64,000 bases of DNA from Megalopta genalis (GCF_051020955.1 NC_135026.1:7292501-7356500); one strand, 5' to 3'. Counted from the first letter of the stretch, positions 10,979 to 22,312 are shown. The notes: generated from the letters alone by a model not told the origin. Made by a program: numbers and translations.

Positions 10979-12340
10979 TGATAAAAGTCCGCACTGGACA
11001 TTGGCATTGATCCGGATCACAATGGCTGCCGATATGACGCGCTCCATGTTCTTGCACTTTTCTCAGTTGAAAAAGAGACAACGGACAAAGGGGAAACAAA
11101 TGATGCGGCAAGCGGACCGCGAACGACGCCAGCCGCTGATTAATATACTTGGGGAACGGCCGTGGCGTCACCTGGTCTCGTTGGGAACCTGGGAAACACC
11201 TAATCTCGTCGCGGAGCCGTCGAAATGCGAAAATCAGGTTATGTTCAAACGTGATGAGGGTAGAAGTGTTTAGGTGAAAGGTCCTCTTTTTACGTTTCTC
11301 TTCGTTGAAAAGACCTGGAGGAGTGAAGTGTAAAATAAGGATTCATAATTCAATAATTCATATAACCGTGGGATTTGTTGTGCAAATCTGAAAATCAAAC
11401 ACCATTGACGTATGCATCAATGTTCCTGAAAATCAGTAATTTCACGATTTTTGGCAATAATTATGTGATTAAAGTGTACGATTTCATACGACAGTCTTGA
11501 TTTCAAACAATTATTCGAATTAATTATGGTAGTGACGTGTGTTTTCTCAGTGGTTCTTTTTTAAAGTTTAGTAGGTTAAGTGGTACGAATATGTTGTCCG
11601 AAATAGCAACAAAGAATGTAGTAAGTAATAAAGCCATATGATCATGAACAATGCAGCAATGAACAGCGCAATCAATTGTAAATATTACTTGCAATAAATG
11701 GTACCATTTTATTTCTATACCGAAGCACTTATATTGCGATAGAAATCGTACGATCTCGAAATCCAATCTCGACGTTGTTAGAAAACAATACAGATTAGCA
11801 CGAAAAGCCTACATGTAGAAGCACCGCGAAAAAGCTGTTGAAAGAAATTGTGAAATAAACTCGTGAATAACCACACGAGCATAGCCGGGGTTACGTTGTT
11901 TCATGTGAAAAGAGATTCGTTGGACAATATAATCTGAAAATCTAGACGGTAGATCTAATTAGCATAAAAACAATTTAGGGAAAGATGACGCCGGTCGGGT
12001 GGGAGGGCTCGTAAAACTGTTACAACTTCGGGAAGGAACCGTAAAAGTGTTAATGGTGGTAGACACGTGAGTCGCCGAGTTATTTCGCGAAAACAGACCG
12101 GGTATACCGATGGCCAGGGGAGGTCCGAATAAAATGCCGGTTATCACGAGATCGGGCCACGGTCGTGGAGTTCAATTTGCAAAACACCGATTCGAGTGGC
12201 CCGACTCTGGGCGTCGGGGCATTAACAGAAACAAGTTTCACGATTTACTTCGGCGGAGGGCTCGAAAGGGTCGCTGGAGGGTTGCGGTCGTCTGTGGCTC
12301 TGGAGAGACGGAGACGGAGGGTAAGTGTGTGCTGTTTGTG
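10979..12340. other. Unassigned
   Basis: AT-rich to mixed sequence. Short frames are present on both strands, none with a recognisable domain. Confidence 0.4.
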
Positions 12341-12342
12341 CG

Positions 12343-12384
12343 TGTGAGAGAGAGAGAGGGAGAGAGAGAAAGTGATATAGAATA

Positions 12385-12427
<43 letters not shown>

Positions 12428-12452
12428 GAGAGAAATATTGAGAGAAATATTA
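12343..12452. repeat. (GA)n microsatellite with 14-bp tail repeats
   Basis: (GA)n of about 75 bp followed by three copies of AGAGAAATATTGAG. Confidence 0.85.
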
Positions 12453-12617
12453 AACACAAAGACGTCACATGAACGTCTCAAGGACGTCTGTTTTTGGACA
12501 TTCGGTACATAATATAGACAAATATTTTTAAAATATATTTAAAAAGTCTCTGAAATGTTGCCGTAATGATTATATAAGTAAAAACAAATACATCATGTGA
12601 TTAAAAAAATATTTAAA

Positions 12618-12692
12618 AAATAGTCCCGATGGGATTCGATCCGACTCGGTCAGATTCCACAGTCAGACCCTAAACCGCCCTAAGCAAACGAT
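12618..12692 (-). mobile_element. tRNA-like (SINE-type) relic
   Basis: On the minus strand GGATCGAATCC fits a Pol III B box. It is preceded by CTGACTGTGGAATCTGACC, resembling an anticodon arm, and followed by ATCGGGACTATTTTTT, a T-run terminator. The D-arm/A box is poorly preserved and no full cloverleaf forms by eye. Best read as a tRNA-derived SINE fragment. Confidence 0.35.
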
Positions 12693-13140
12693 ATTGTTGA
12701 ATGTATTGCATTCGAGCCGACCAGCGCACACCAACTGGTCGATCCCCTCGTCATTGAATTTTTAAGTTTGCGGTAAGAAACGCAGGGGTGTAAATTGAAA
12801 ACGTCACAGCAATTCCCTGAAATTCTCGCAACCTCCTCGCCGTTTCGCATCTCCGCACGCGAAAGCATAAAATTCGCAGCCTAATTATTGGTATACTTCA
12901 GTAGGAGGACTATTCACTTCTTCTGGGACCCGAACACCCCATAGTGGGGCGCGGCTCGCCCGGTCGAGATTACTTTCCCATTGAAGGCCACTTTCGTCCC
13001 CCATCCCCTGCGCGCAGAGACCGGCGAGAACCTGCTCCCCCGAGTAACAAATGTTTTTTTCGGGTGGGGTCCAACGTTCTTCTCACGACGTCCGTTTCGT
13101 TCGTGAACGAAATACGAGAGGTGGCTACAACAGTCGCCAT
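12693..13140. other. Unassigned
   Basis: No gene is recognised. Confidence 0.4.
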
Positions 13141-13142
13141 AG

Positions 13143-13143
<1 letters not shown>

Positions 13144-13183
<40 letters not shown>

Positions 13184-13212
13184 ATGTATGTGTGAGAGAG
13201 AAGGAGAGAGGA
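13144..13212. repeat. (GA)n microsatellite
   Basis: (GA)n interrupted by TGTATGTGTGAG. Confidence 0.85.
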
Positions 13213-13904
13213 CACGATTGGCGGGGAATGAATAAAATTGGAGACTTCGAATATTTCGCCCTTGGGAGCAGTGGCCATTTTACGCGCCATTTCAATCCGT
13301 GACGTCGTCATCGAGGGCGCCCCTCCTCCGAAACGGCTGGGAACATTTTCGATTTTTTTCCCAACCCCCCTCCGACCGCCCTGCCAATCTCCGTGCTCGT
13401 TTTTTTCCCGTCGAAATTGAAGCGTCGATTATCGACCCCATCGACGGCATCGATCCGAATCCTTTTTCCCTTCGCCGTCGACGAACAACGCATCCCGATT
13501 GCGAGATAAGCACCGCGACAGTTCATTTACACAGGCGCACAGCGAACCGGAATCTCGGTTTTTTTCTGGCCAAAATTATTGTAGCCTTGTTTCAAGGCTC
13601 GAGGTTACAATACGGTTGATCGTTGAACTCGTTTTGAAAACAGATAGGATATGCTGAAGTCAAAAGTGTACGTCAAAACGGCTGATACCGTGGATTTCGA
13701 ACCCTGGAACGGTTACCGATCGATATGTACAAACATTCTTTCGAAATGCGATACTTCAAGAATTCAATTTTGACTATAAAAAGTTTCAGGCGGGGCAGCG
13801 GCTTGTTCGCCACTTCTGCCCATTTTATCACATTTTATGAACGATTTTCACGCCTCGCTTTATCGATTGTTGTTGGCAAAATGTAACGGCAATATAGTTG
13901 GTTA
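13213..13904. other. Unassigned, CpG-rich left half
   Basis: Overlapping open frames occur on both strands at 13.24-13.62 kb without recognisable domains. Confidence 0.4.
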
Positions 13905-15300
13905 ATAATTCCCACATGTGACTCTAAGCTTGCAAAGCTATTCTACACGTTATCTTAAGTTCCTACACTTTTTCACACATTTACTAAAGCTTCCACAGTT
14001 TTCTACATGTTTCTCTAAGTTTTTATAAGTTCTCCCAAGTTTTTACACTTTTTCACACGTTTTCCTAAGCTTTTATAATTCTCCATATGTTTTTCCTAAG
14101 TTTCCCACAAGTTTCCCCTATGTTTTTTCCAAGTACTCCCAAGTTTTTATAAGTTTTCTCAAGTTTTCACACTTTTCCACACGTTTTCCTAAGTTTTCAT
14201 AATTTTTCACATGGCTTCCTAAGTTTTTCCCAAGTTTACTCTATCTTTAATCCAAGTTTTTTCAAGTTCCTCTGGATTTCTGAACTTTTTCACACGTTTT
14301 CCAAGTTTTCAAAATTTTCTACACATTTCCCTAAGTTTTTCCAAAGTTTACCCTACGTTTATTCCAAGTTTTACAAAGTTTTCCCAAGTTTCTCCGGGTT
14401 TCTACAGTTTTTCACACATTTTCCTTAGTTTTCATAATTTTCCATATGTTTTCCTAAGTTTTCTCTAAGTTCAGCCTACGTTTACTCAAAATTCTCCCAA
14501 GTTTCCCTAGGTTTCTACACTTCTACACACGTTTTTTTAGGAAAAACTTAGGTTTTCACAACTTTCTACATGTTTCCCCAAGTTTTCTCTACGTTTATTC
14601 CAAGTTTTCTCAAGTTCTCCCAAGTTTCTACATTTTTTCACACGTTTTCTTAAGTTTTCATAATTTTCCACATGTTCCCTTAGTTTTCCCTACGTGTACT
14701 TTAAGTTATTCCAAATTTTCTCAAGCTTTCTCAAGTTTCTACACTTTTTCACACGTTTTCTTAAGTTCTCACAATTTTTCACATGTTTTCTTAAGTTTTT
14801 CCCAAGTTTATCCTACGTTTATACCCTAAGTTTTCCAAAGTTTTCTCCAGTTTCTGCGAATTTACCCAAGTTTTCTTAAGTTTCCTCAAGTTTTGCCAAG
14901 GTTTCCCAATTTTCCCCAGGTTTTCCGAAGTTTCTCCAAGTTTTTTAAAATATCTCCAAGTTGTCCTACGTTTCCACACGTCTCCCTAAATTTCCTAGCA
15001 ATTCCTCACTTTTTCGCCAGTTCCCCTACGTTTCTATAAGTTTCCCACGTTTCCCACAAGTTTTCCAAAGTTTCTCCAAGTTTTCCTACGTTTCCATACG
15101 TCTCCTTAAATTTCCTAGCAACTCTACAAATTTCCGCAAGTTCCCCTACATTTCCATAACTTTTTCCACATTCCCCCAAATTTCTCCAAGTTTTCCAAAG
15201 TTTCTCCAAATTGTCCAACGCTTCCACACGTCTCCCCAAATTTCCTAGCAATTCCTCAAATTTCCGCAAGTTCCCCTACATTTCCCTAAGTTTTTCCAAG
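13905..15300. repeat. Pyrimidine-strand satellite (AAGTTTTCC units; ~110-130-bp higher period)
   Basis: The plus strand is built almost entirely of variants of CAAGTTTTCC / CACACGTTTTCC / CTAAGTTTTCATAATTTT. CACACG anchors fall at about 14054, 14178, 14291, 14413, 14526, 14641 and 14750 (steps 109-124). A second phase with the anchor TTTCCTAGCA at 14991, 15111 and 15241 has steps of 120 and 130. Purines G and A are strongly depleted on the plus strand. The small Phe/Ser frames are compositional. Confidence 0.9.
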
Positions 15301-15954
15301 CCCACTTAAAATTAATCCTAACATCCTCAACGTTCGATAAACAACTCGGACACCAAGAGTTCTCATTGTCAAGACCCCGGCAATACATTCTTCGCTAAAA
15401 CTGTCGATCGGCTGGCAGGTGATCCTTCTCGACAAAATCGAAGAAAAACGAAAACAACCCTTCGGGCGGAGGGAGGGGGGACACTAACGACGAAAATAAC
15501 GAAGAAGGTCGCGCGAGCCGCCCAGCCCTCTCGTCTCGGATATTCAAAAGACTGTGTGTGTGTGTTTAAAGAGCTGCGCAGGGTTCCCATTGTCCGGCAG
15601 TGTAGCGTAGAGTCGAAGGGCTGCGGCGGCGCAGCAATTAAAAGAAGGGCAAGGTTAGACGAAGAAGTAACAAAGGGCGTCCGGCGAAGGGTGGCCCGTA
15701 GGGTCGGGGTGGGCCTGCAACAACATCAATTTCGAAGGCGGAAAAAAGCACGGCGGAGGCTGAAAAAGACAACGGGAAGGGAGGCAGCGAGCGGAACAAC
15801 GGAAAATTGAGAAATAAGGGCGGACAAAGAGGGCCGTTGCGACCGGCAAGAAAAACGGAATTGAAACGAATCGTGGAACGGATAGCCGGGCTCCCGGGGA
15901 AAAAAGGAATGGATTAAGAGGGAAGAGTGGAGAGCAATGGACCGGGAGAAATGG
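15301..15954. other. Unassigned, GC-rich
   Basis: No recognisable exon. Lys/Arg-rich and Pro/Ser-rich frames overlap on opposite strands. Confidence 0.4.

Positions 15955-15956
<2 letters not shown>

Positions 15957-15997
<41 letters not shown>
15957..15997. repeat. (GA)n microsatellite
   Basis: About 20 GA units within a purine-rich GC block. Confidence 0.9.
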
Positions 15998-15998
<1 letters not shown>

Positions 15999-16690
15999 CG
16001 TGGGAGGAGGGAGCGCGCGAGAGAGCGAGAAAAGGGAACAGCGGCGAGGTGAAACTGCGAGGAAGAAAACACGCGAACGGGTGGGAGGAGGGTGCGGAAA
16101 AAACGATAGTCGCGGAGGGGGAGGGGGGTTCGGTTGCGAGGGCGAGGCTGCAAGCGCAGCAATATCAACTTTCGTCCTCGTAAAACTTTCGAGCGCTGAC
16201 GGCTGACAGCTGTCAATGACGGGCTCGGACGCGGACGAGGACGAGGGGGTGGCCGCGGTTTTCTGCCCTCCTCCACTTATCCCGGCAGCCAGAGTCCCGG
16301 TCCCAGCTCGTCTACCGAGCCAGCCGACGACTGTCAAAGTGTCAGGGTTCCGCGGGCGGCGTTCTCCTCCCGGCCGACTGACAATAATTCACTTGGCGCC
16401 CCGAAGATTCTAGGCCGTGCGGCGTCTGCAGACACTACGACAAAGGGTCCGCCTTTGGCGGACGGCGATGTCGCGCAGCCGGTTGATCGTTGCACCGATT
16501 GGATAACGATCTGGCTTGGGAATACCGAAGCCGGCTGCCAGCTCGTCCCGACAGGATTGATTTCCGACCATTCTGTCTACTTTTTATCGACGTCACGTTT
16601 CGACGCGTTCCGCATAATTCGACGATGCTGCCGGGGCCTGTTGGTCGGTTACCTATGCTGATCAGCTGGTGAGGATTCTCGTCGGCATGG
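15998..16690. other. Unassigned, GC-rich
   Basis: Open frames on both strands are attributed to composition. No motif is recognised. Confidence 0.4.
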
Positions 16691-16694
16691 TCGG

Positions 16695-17800
16695 CTGGCT
16701 GAAGTTGGACACCAGATAGCTACCGTAAAATTGCTTCAAAGTATTATATTCTGTTTCTCGATGTAATAGAAAATTATACAGGGTTTCCCGAAAATGACTC
16801 GCAATCTGGAAATGGGGGTTGCTGAGGTCATTTGAAGCAACTTTTTCCTTTGCGAAAATGTTCTACGAGGCTTCGTTTTCGAGCTATTGACGAAGAAACG
16901 CGGACCAATCGGAGGACGAGTGCGGCGCTTCGCCCGCGCGACCAGTGACGCGTCGCGCCGGTCGCCTGACGCGGCGGCAGTAGTATGGGGCGTGCGCCAC
17001 GCGCGATCTCTCATTGGTCAGTGTTTTTCGTTAATAACTCGTAAACGAAGCCTCGTAGAACATTTTCGCTAAGGAAAAAGTTACTTCAGATGATCTGAGG
17101 AACCCTTTATTTCAGGATTGCGAGACATTTTGGGACATCCTGTATAATAGTCAATTATACTGATCAATTGACCAGATTATTGATATAGAAACCCGCCAGC
17201 ACTGTTCTTAGAGCGTTGACGATTGAAGCTGGAGAGATGGTAGAAATCTAGTATAACCTTGCTTTTGGGTCTTTCATTCTGTTCCCGAAAGTGGTGGCAG
17301 TTTCTTTGTGTTCCGCATTGTTTAGTAACAATTATATAGGCTGTTGATCACTTTTATACCGATTGGCTGATTAAAATTTCGAAATAGGAACCCGTCTGTA
17401 TTTTTATTACAGCGTTGACGAAGGCAGCTGCAGCTGGAAGCTAGTTAGCTACCGTAAAATCGCTGTCGGGTCTTCCATCTTACTCTCTGAAGATGCCAAG
17501 ATACGCTCCGCATTGTTTGGTAACATTATGCGAGCTATTAATCGGTTATTATGATTGCATGATCGAGCGTCTAACGTAGGAACGCCTTAGCATTGCCCGT
17601 GAAGCGTTGACAAAGGTAGCTAATCCAAAACAGCTTTCGGATCTTTCGCTTACCTTCCCGATAGAACCTGTGAAATTATAATAGGTTCTTTGACCTAGCC
17701 TGAGCTGCTAATTGACTGGTCGATGCTCCAAGACAGAAACACGTTAGCATATTCCTTAGAGCACCGGCGAAGCATACAACCTGCCTGATTAGGATCTGCC
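16695..17800. repeat. Decayed ~165-200-bp tandem repeats (interrupted by a MITE)
   Basis: AGCGTTGACGA/AGCGTTGACAA recurs at about 17212, 17411 and 17602, with a weaker copy near 17764. TCCGCATTGTTT recurs at about 17312 and 17506. TAGCTACCGTAAAAT occurs at about 16718 and 17447. The units are strongly diverged from each other. Confidence 0.65.
16779..17142. mobile_element. Foldback MITE, copy 1 (TA-flanked)
   Basis: The ends are TA|CAGGGTTTCCCGAAAATG and CATTTTGGGACATCCTG|TA. A long inverted repeat folds GCGAAAATGTTCTACGAGG onto CCTCGTAGAACATTTTCGC, then CTCGTAAACGAAG and CCAATCGGAG/CTCATTGG. The arms flank a GC-rich centre. Non-coding. TA duplications and CAGGGT ends suggest mobilisation by a Tc1/mariner-type transposase. 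Confidence 0.8.
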
Positions 17801-18385
17801 CGAACAATAGTTCAGAGAACGAGTGTCTAATTTCTGCTTACGGGCCGAATATGGCTTAAAGTTTATACAGGGTGTCCAATAATTATGTTAACATCCGAAA
17901 AGAGGCGATTCCTGAGGTCATTTGAAGTAACTTTTTCCTTAGCGAAAATGCAATCCGAGGTTTCGTTCACGAGTTATCAACGAAAAACGGTGACCAATGA
18001 GGGGGAGGGAGTGCGGTCGGTGCCCCGCCCTCACGACCAATGCTGCGCCGCGCCGGCCATCTGACGCAGCAGTAGTGGTCGCGTAGGCGTCTGACGCAAC
18101 AACAGTGGTCGCATGGGCGTGGCGATCGAGCCAACGAGCGCTCGAAGCCCAGTTTCACCCATTGGCTCGGCTGATCTCGTCTCTCATTGGTCGCTGTTTA
18201 TTCGTTAATATCTCGTAAACGAAGCCTCGGATTGCATTTTCGCAAAGGAAAAAGTTACTTCGAATGATCTCAGGAATCATTCCTTTCCCGTTGTTAACGT
18301 AATTATGGGACAGCCTGTATAGACGTTAGGCCATTATCCGTCCCACAAGCAGAAATTAGGCACTTGCTATCTGAACTATTTGTTC
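17790..18385. repeat. Outer inverted repeat enclosing MITE copy 2
   Basis: Sequence at 17,790-17,862 (containing CTAATTTCTGCTTACGGG) reappears inverted at 18,322-18,385 (CCCACAAGCAGAAATTAGG), directly flanking the MITE on both sides. Confidence 0.7.
17868..18317. mobile_element. Foldback MITE, copy 2 (TA-flanked)
   Basis: TA|CAGGGTGTCC at the left and GGGACAGCCTG|TA at the right. It shares the GAGTTATCAACGAAAAACG / CGTTAATATCTCGTAAACGAAG foldback arms with copy 1. The centre differs, with CTGACGCAGCAGTAGTGGTCGC duplicated. Confidence 0.8.
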
Positions 18386-18450
18386 AGCATTTCGAATGAC
18401 CTCGAAAATCACCCCTTTCCGGGCGTTGACATAATTATGGGACACCCTGT
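18386..18450. mobile_element. Terminal fragment of a foldback MITE
   Basis: GAATGACCTCGAAAATCACC...CATAATTATGGGACACCCTG|TA matches the right end of copies 2 and 3. No left partner is adjacent, except through the outer inverted repeat. Confidence 0.6.
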
Positions 18451-19095
18451 ATAATTAAAAGAAGGTACCCAACTTTTCTTCCCTTAATTTATAGGTTAAC
18501 TTGTTGAAACTCGGAGTCAGCTTGTTCCATGGTTTTCCAGGCAGCTTTTTGCCACCTCGAGGTCGGGGATTTCGCGACAGACGTTTCCAGAAGGCTGGCT
18601 CCAGCTTCGCCAGGGAAATTGGTCCTCCTAGCCGTGTCATTTAGCGGGATCCCCATCGCGGGACTCTCCGTCGACGCCCTTGAACTTGCCTCTCGCTGGG
18701 AATCGAAACGAATTCGTGGTATCCATTAGTCAATTGCCTGTCGATCCGTCTGTCGAGACGTTTCTCGGCGGGTTTTGCGCCGAGAATTTCGCGTGATTTG
18801 TCGCTCTCCCTTCTGACAGCGTGAAAGAACACCGATAGGGACCGTCTAGGGACCGCGCGCGATCCCTTCTGCACGATTATTTACACAGCAAGAATTACCA
18901 TGCGATCGTCATTTTCCACGGCTTCAGTTCTCGCTGCAAAAAACCGTCTTTCCTTTTCCCAGAAAAAATTTACGCGGTAACCTCGACAGAAGTTCCGCAG
19001 AAATTAACATAACCCAATTCTGTCGTTTCCGGTGCTGACACCTGGCGGCCAAACACCGTCTATCAGGTCTACCAACTGAATGCTATAACCGTCAA
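18451..19095. other. Unassigned
   Basis: No gene or repeat is recognised. Confidence 0.4.
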
Positions 19096-19099
19096 ATTC

Positions 19100-19182
19100 A
19101 TGGCGGATTATATATTACTATATATAAAAATATAAAATTATATTACTTTATATTATATTATATTATATTATATTATATTTGT
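19100..19182. repeat. (TATAT)n tract
   Basis: TATTATATTATAT low-complexity sequence. A similar tract resumes at 19,395-19,465 on the other side of a ~215-bp GC-richer block that contains the ribozyme. The block is bounded by GTGGCGGC (about 19181) and GCCGCCA (about 19394). Confidence 0.8.
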
Positions 19183-19202
19183 GGCGGCTACCTCCAGACC
19201 CA

Positions 19203-19216
19203 CCAGCAGAGGGCTC
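19203..19216 (+). promoter_or_regulatory. CTCF-like motif
   Basis: CCAGCAGAGGGCTC matches the CTCF core CCASYAGRKGGCRS at 13 of 14 positions. A single motif match with no occupancy evidence. Confidence 0.2.
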
Positions 19217-19279
19217 CTCTTCCCGCTAGTAACCGATCCGTCTCGATCTCTATATATACAGAGACTTCGCCCTACACCC

Positions 19280-19348
19280 ACGTTTAAGGCAAGGGCCCGC
19301 TAGGATAGCCTTACTGATGAGTCCTCTAGCGGGTCCCGGACGAAACGT
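19280..19348 (+). ncRNA. Solitary type III hammerhead ribozyme, intact core
   Basis: Self-cleaving RNA fold. Stem III is ACGT 19280-19283 with ACGT 19345-19348 (4 bp, including U16.1-A15.1). The cleavage nucleotide H17 is U at 19284 (GUU triplet). Stem I is TAAGGC 19285-19290 with GCCTTA 19308-19313, a perfect 6 bp closing a 17-nt loop. The core CTGATGA is at 19314-19320. Stem II is GTCC 19321-19324 with GGAC 19338-19341, closing a 13-nt loop. GAAA is at 19342-19345. Every invariant core base of the hammerhead is present. The short stem III is typical of satellite hammerheads, which often act as dimers. Loops I and II share an 8-nt complementarity (CCCGCTAG/CTAGCGGG). It lies in a small GC-richer island between AT tracts. 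Cleavage activity is inferred, not shown. Confidence 0.88.
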
Positions 19349-19469
19349 CTCCCCTCTCCTTTTCTCCACCAAACACATACACACTACGACTGCCGCCAAA
19401 TATTTTATATTATATTTTATATTATATTTTATATCATATTGTATATTATATAATATTGTATTATATATA

Positions 19470-20340
19470 AAAATATTATTCAGCCAAATCTCGAGTGAAC
19501 ACACTTTGGACGTTGATTTTAATAATCCGAGGAAATGATAAATCGGTGCGCGTCAATAACGCGATCGGCCCGAGTTTGACTCGCGGCGCTGGCGCGCCTG
19601 AGCGTCTGTCGAGTTCCTGACGCGGGACAGGTCCGAGATGAATGAATAGGGCGCAGTTGCATTCGCGGCACAGGCAGAAGCATTTTTCTCCGCTGGTCCT
19701 TTGGCTCGGCACGTCTGCCACGTAAATGGACCTCTGCGTGAAAATTATGCATGAGACGTGCAACTCCTTTCTCCTTTGTTTTCCCCTCCCGGCGTGTGTT
19801 GACCAATCTTTTATACGCCGGTGTTTGACGCAAAGGCTGGGGACTTCACATCGGGAAACAGTTAATGCTCGCGTCAATTATGAAGGGTCTAGACGGTTGA
19901 GCTCGGATAATCTGAGCCCGTGCAATTTTTACTTCACTTTCGGGATGCCGCGGACAATGTTCTTCCCCTTGAATACCGTTTTCGCGTGGAATTTCTACCG
20001 CTTCGTTTCAGGACAAATATGCGGTGGAAGAGCATAAACTTTCACTGTTATCTTCTCAGATATTGCTTGGGATATTTGGGTGAGATAAATGCGAACACAA
20101 AGCCGCAGACGAGCTTTACTTGAGACATTTTTTCCGAATTTTAAATCGGCAAACGAGGGTGGAAAAATATAATTTGTTTTTCAGGGGTGGAGTTTGTAAA
20201 CAACCTATCGATCAATCATTATTTTTTATTCGAATCATAAATTGTTTTTGTTAATTGTAATGGATATCTGTAATGAATTAACACTCTCGACGATGATAAT
20301 TGTTATTTATAATAAGAAACAATTTTCGTTACCTATTATA
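19470..20340. other. Unassigned
   Basis: Short overlapping frames occur on both strands at 19.5-20.1 kb. Nothing is recognised. Confidence 0.4.
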
Positions 20341-20346
20341 GAATGG

Positions 20347-20541
20347 TTATTAGCAACGCAAAACTATTTCCGTTATTTATAATAGTTACTGGTGACCGAA
20401 AATTATTTTCGTGATTTGAGATAGTTATTGGTGACCGAACATTGTTTCCGTTGTTTACAATAGTTACTGATGACCGAATATTGTTTCCGTTGTTTGTAAT
20501 AGTTACTGGTGACCGAATATTGTTTCCGTCGTTTATAATAG
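20347..20541. repeat. 39-bp minisatellite, 5 units
   Basis: Units start at 20347, 20386, 20425, 20464 and 20503, each like TTACTGGTGACCGAATATTG and ending in AATAG. The last two or three are most alike. 39 is a multiple of three, so an Asn/Ser-rich frame stays open by chance. Confidence 0.9.
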
Positions 20542-20544
20542 TTA

Positions 20545-21022
20545 GAATATTATTTCCTGTATGCCAGAGGAAAGCGAACCCGAGACGTCCGCAGTTTGAA
20601 ACATCCCACACACAACAGAGTGATGCAGGTGCAGGGAAGTGGATCCGAATGTTCCCTGCAATCCCACCAAATCCTAAAGAATAATTTGTCCATAACCGGT
20701 TCCGTGGTCACGCGGACCACTTTTATAACGAGCTAACTGCCGCGAGCCGAATCATTTCACGGGATCGGTGAGATTTTTCGTGGCCGCAGGCCGGTGAGAA
20801 CTATGGGGAGAGAGAAAGAGAGAGGGGAAGAGAGAAAAGCGGTGAAAAACTCACGTAAAATCGAGCGAACGATCGAAATCGATACTCGTTGATTGCCGAA
20901 TTCGTTAACCCTTTTGCTAAACCCGGGCGGAGGACGCCGGGAAATAGAAAGCAAAGGGACGCGACACCGCTGCTACAATGTTGCAGGTTTGTTGTCTCGT
21001 GACTCTACTCTTTTCTCCTCTC
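20545..21022. other. Unassigned
   Basis: No gene is recognised. A purine-rich GAGAGAAAGAG stretch lies at about 20803-20840. Confidence 0.4.
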
Positions 21023-21061
21023 CCCCCCCCCCCTCTCTCTCTCTCTCTCGGTTGATTCTAT

Positions 21062-21119
<58 letters not shown>

Positions 21120-21125
21120 TCTCTC
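21023..21125. repeat. (C)n and (TC)n microsatellite
   Basis: A C-run at about 21022-21033 followed by interrupted (TC)n to 21124. Confidence 0.9.
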
Positions 21126-21955
21126 ACGATGCGAGCGTCCATGCCGGAAATAAAAGTGCCGATGGGCACGCTGTAATTGTTAATAGTCACTTGTACGAGC
21201 GTTTCGAACCGCGGCGCCGGTCTAGATAGTTTAACACCTTGCGCTACGATTTCTTTCACGGCTACGCGGAATAACACTTCTTCGTTATTACCGGACCGCG
21301 GACGACGGGATAAACAAAACGCGGAACAGTGAAAAACAAAGGACAAATTTGAAAATACTGCAGCATCGCTTTCACTGTATTAACGTGTATCGGCGGATCA
21401 TTTTTCACAGCTGTATTATCGACGATATTTATAACCCCGAGAGCTTTGTTCAGCAATTCTTTCAAAACTGATTTTTCAACGTATTTTTCTCGCAGGCTTA
21501 TCAGCCTTTCCGTTGTTCCAATGCTGGAACTATGGTAACACGCAGCCACTGCATGTCAATGAATATTTTTATTTTGTATAAAGAGCTCATGAAACAGTTA
21601 TTTAATGAAACATTTATTCGCAGTCCTAGATTTTAACAATGGAAGAATCAAATTTTGTTTTTCGACTTCGAAGAGACGAGTGATATTCATATTTTGTAGA
21701 TTATGTGTGGGGTCATGAGTCCGACGTTTGTTATGGTGCTCTAGATTTCAAATGATATTTTATAGAGTGGTATCTGGAAGTCTGCAAGCTTTTCGTACTG
21801 CAGCTTACTGAATAATCAGATGTTGAATAAATGTAGAATGACTCTGTGCTAACATTCAATGAGCGTCACACTTTGTAGGTGCACATATCCAAAAGTTGGA
21901 TAACTGCAGGTTGATTCACTAATAGTATCCAATGCGCATCGAACGTTGAGATAAT
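21126..21955. other. Unassigned; one minus-strand 95-codon frame
   Basis: The frame at 21549-21262 (minus) has a balanced composition (for example LISLREKYVEKSVLKELL) unlike the surrounding compositional frames, but no family is recognised and no splice or promoter context is evident. Confidence 0.3.
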
Positions 21956-21989
21956 ATGGTCACCAGCAGCAAGCCTTAAATGCGGAAGC

Positions 21990-22312
21990 CAGTACGCGGA
22001 AAGCCTGAGACGTCGGATGACTCACCGCTAGTACCCGGCAAGCCTCAGACGTCGAATGGCTCACCACTAGTACCTGGATGTCACTGGTGACTCACCGCTA
22101 GTACCCAGTAAGCATGAGGCGTCCAGTGATGCTGATGACTCATCCGTAGTACCCGGAAAGCTTCAGACGTCGGATGACTCACCGCTAGTACCTGGATGTC
22201 ACTGGTGACTCACCGCTAGTACCCAGTGAGCGTCAGGCATCCAGTGACGCTGGCGACTCATCCGTAGTACCCGGTAAGCCTCAGACGTCGGATGACTCAC
22301 CGAGTCAACAAT
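21990..22312. repeat. GACTCACCGCTAGTACCC minisatellite
   Basis: GACTCAC/CTAGTACC(C/T)GG units of about 30-45 bp are organised in a ~118-bp higher-order period (CAGACGTCGGATGACTCACC recurs at about 22008, 22168 and 22281 with variants). The same motif occurs inverted at 36.6-37.0 kb. Confidence 0.85.

Noticed and set aside
15726..16337. 203-codon minus-strand ORF
   Set aside because: Driven by the (GA)n tract and GC-rich flanks (Ser/Leu/Pro runs).
21262..21549. 95-codon minus-strand ORF with balanced composition
   Set aside because: It looks more protein-like than its neighbours but has no recognised family, promoter or splice context. It was kept only as a note.
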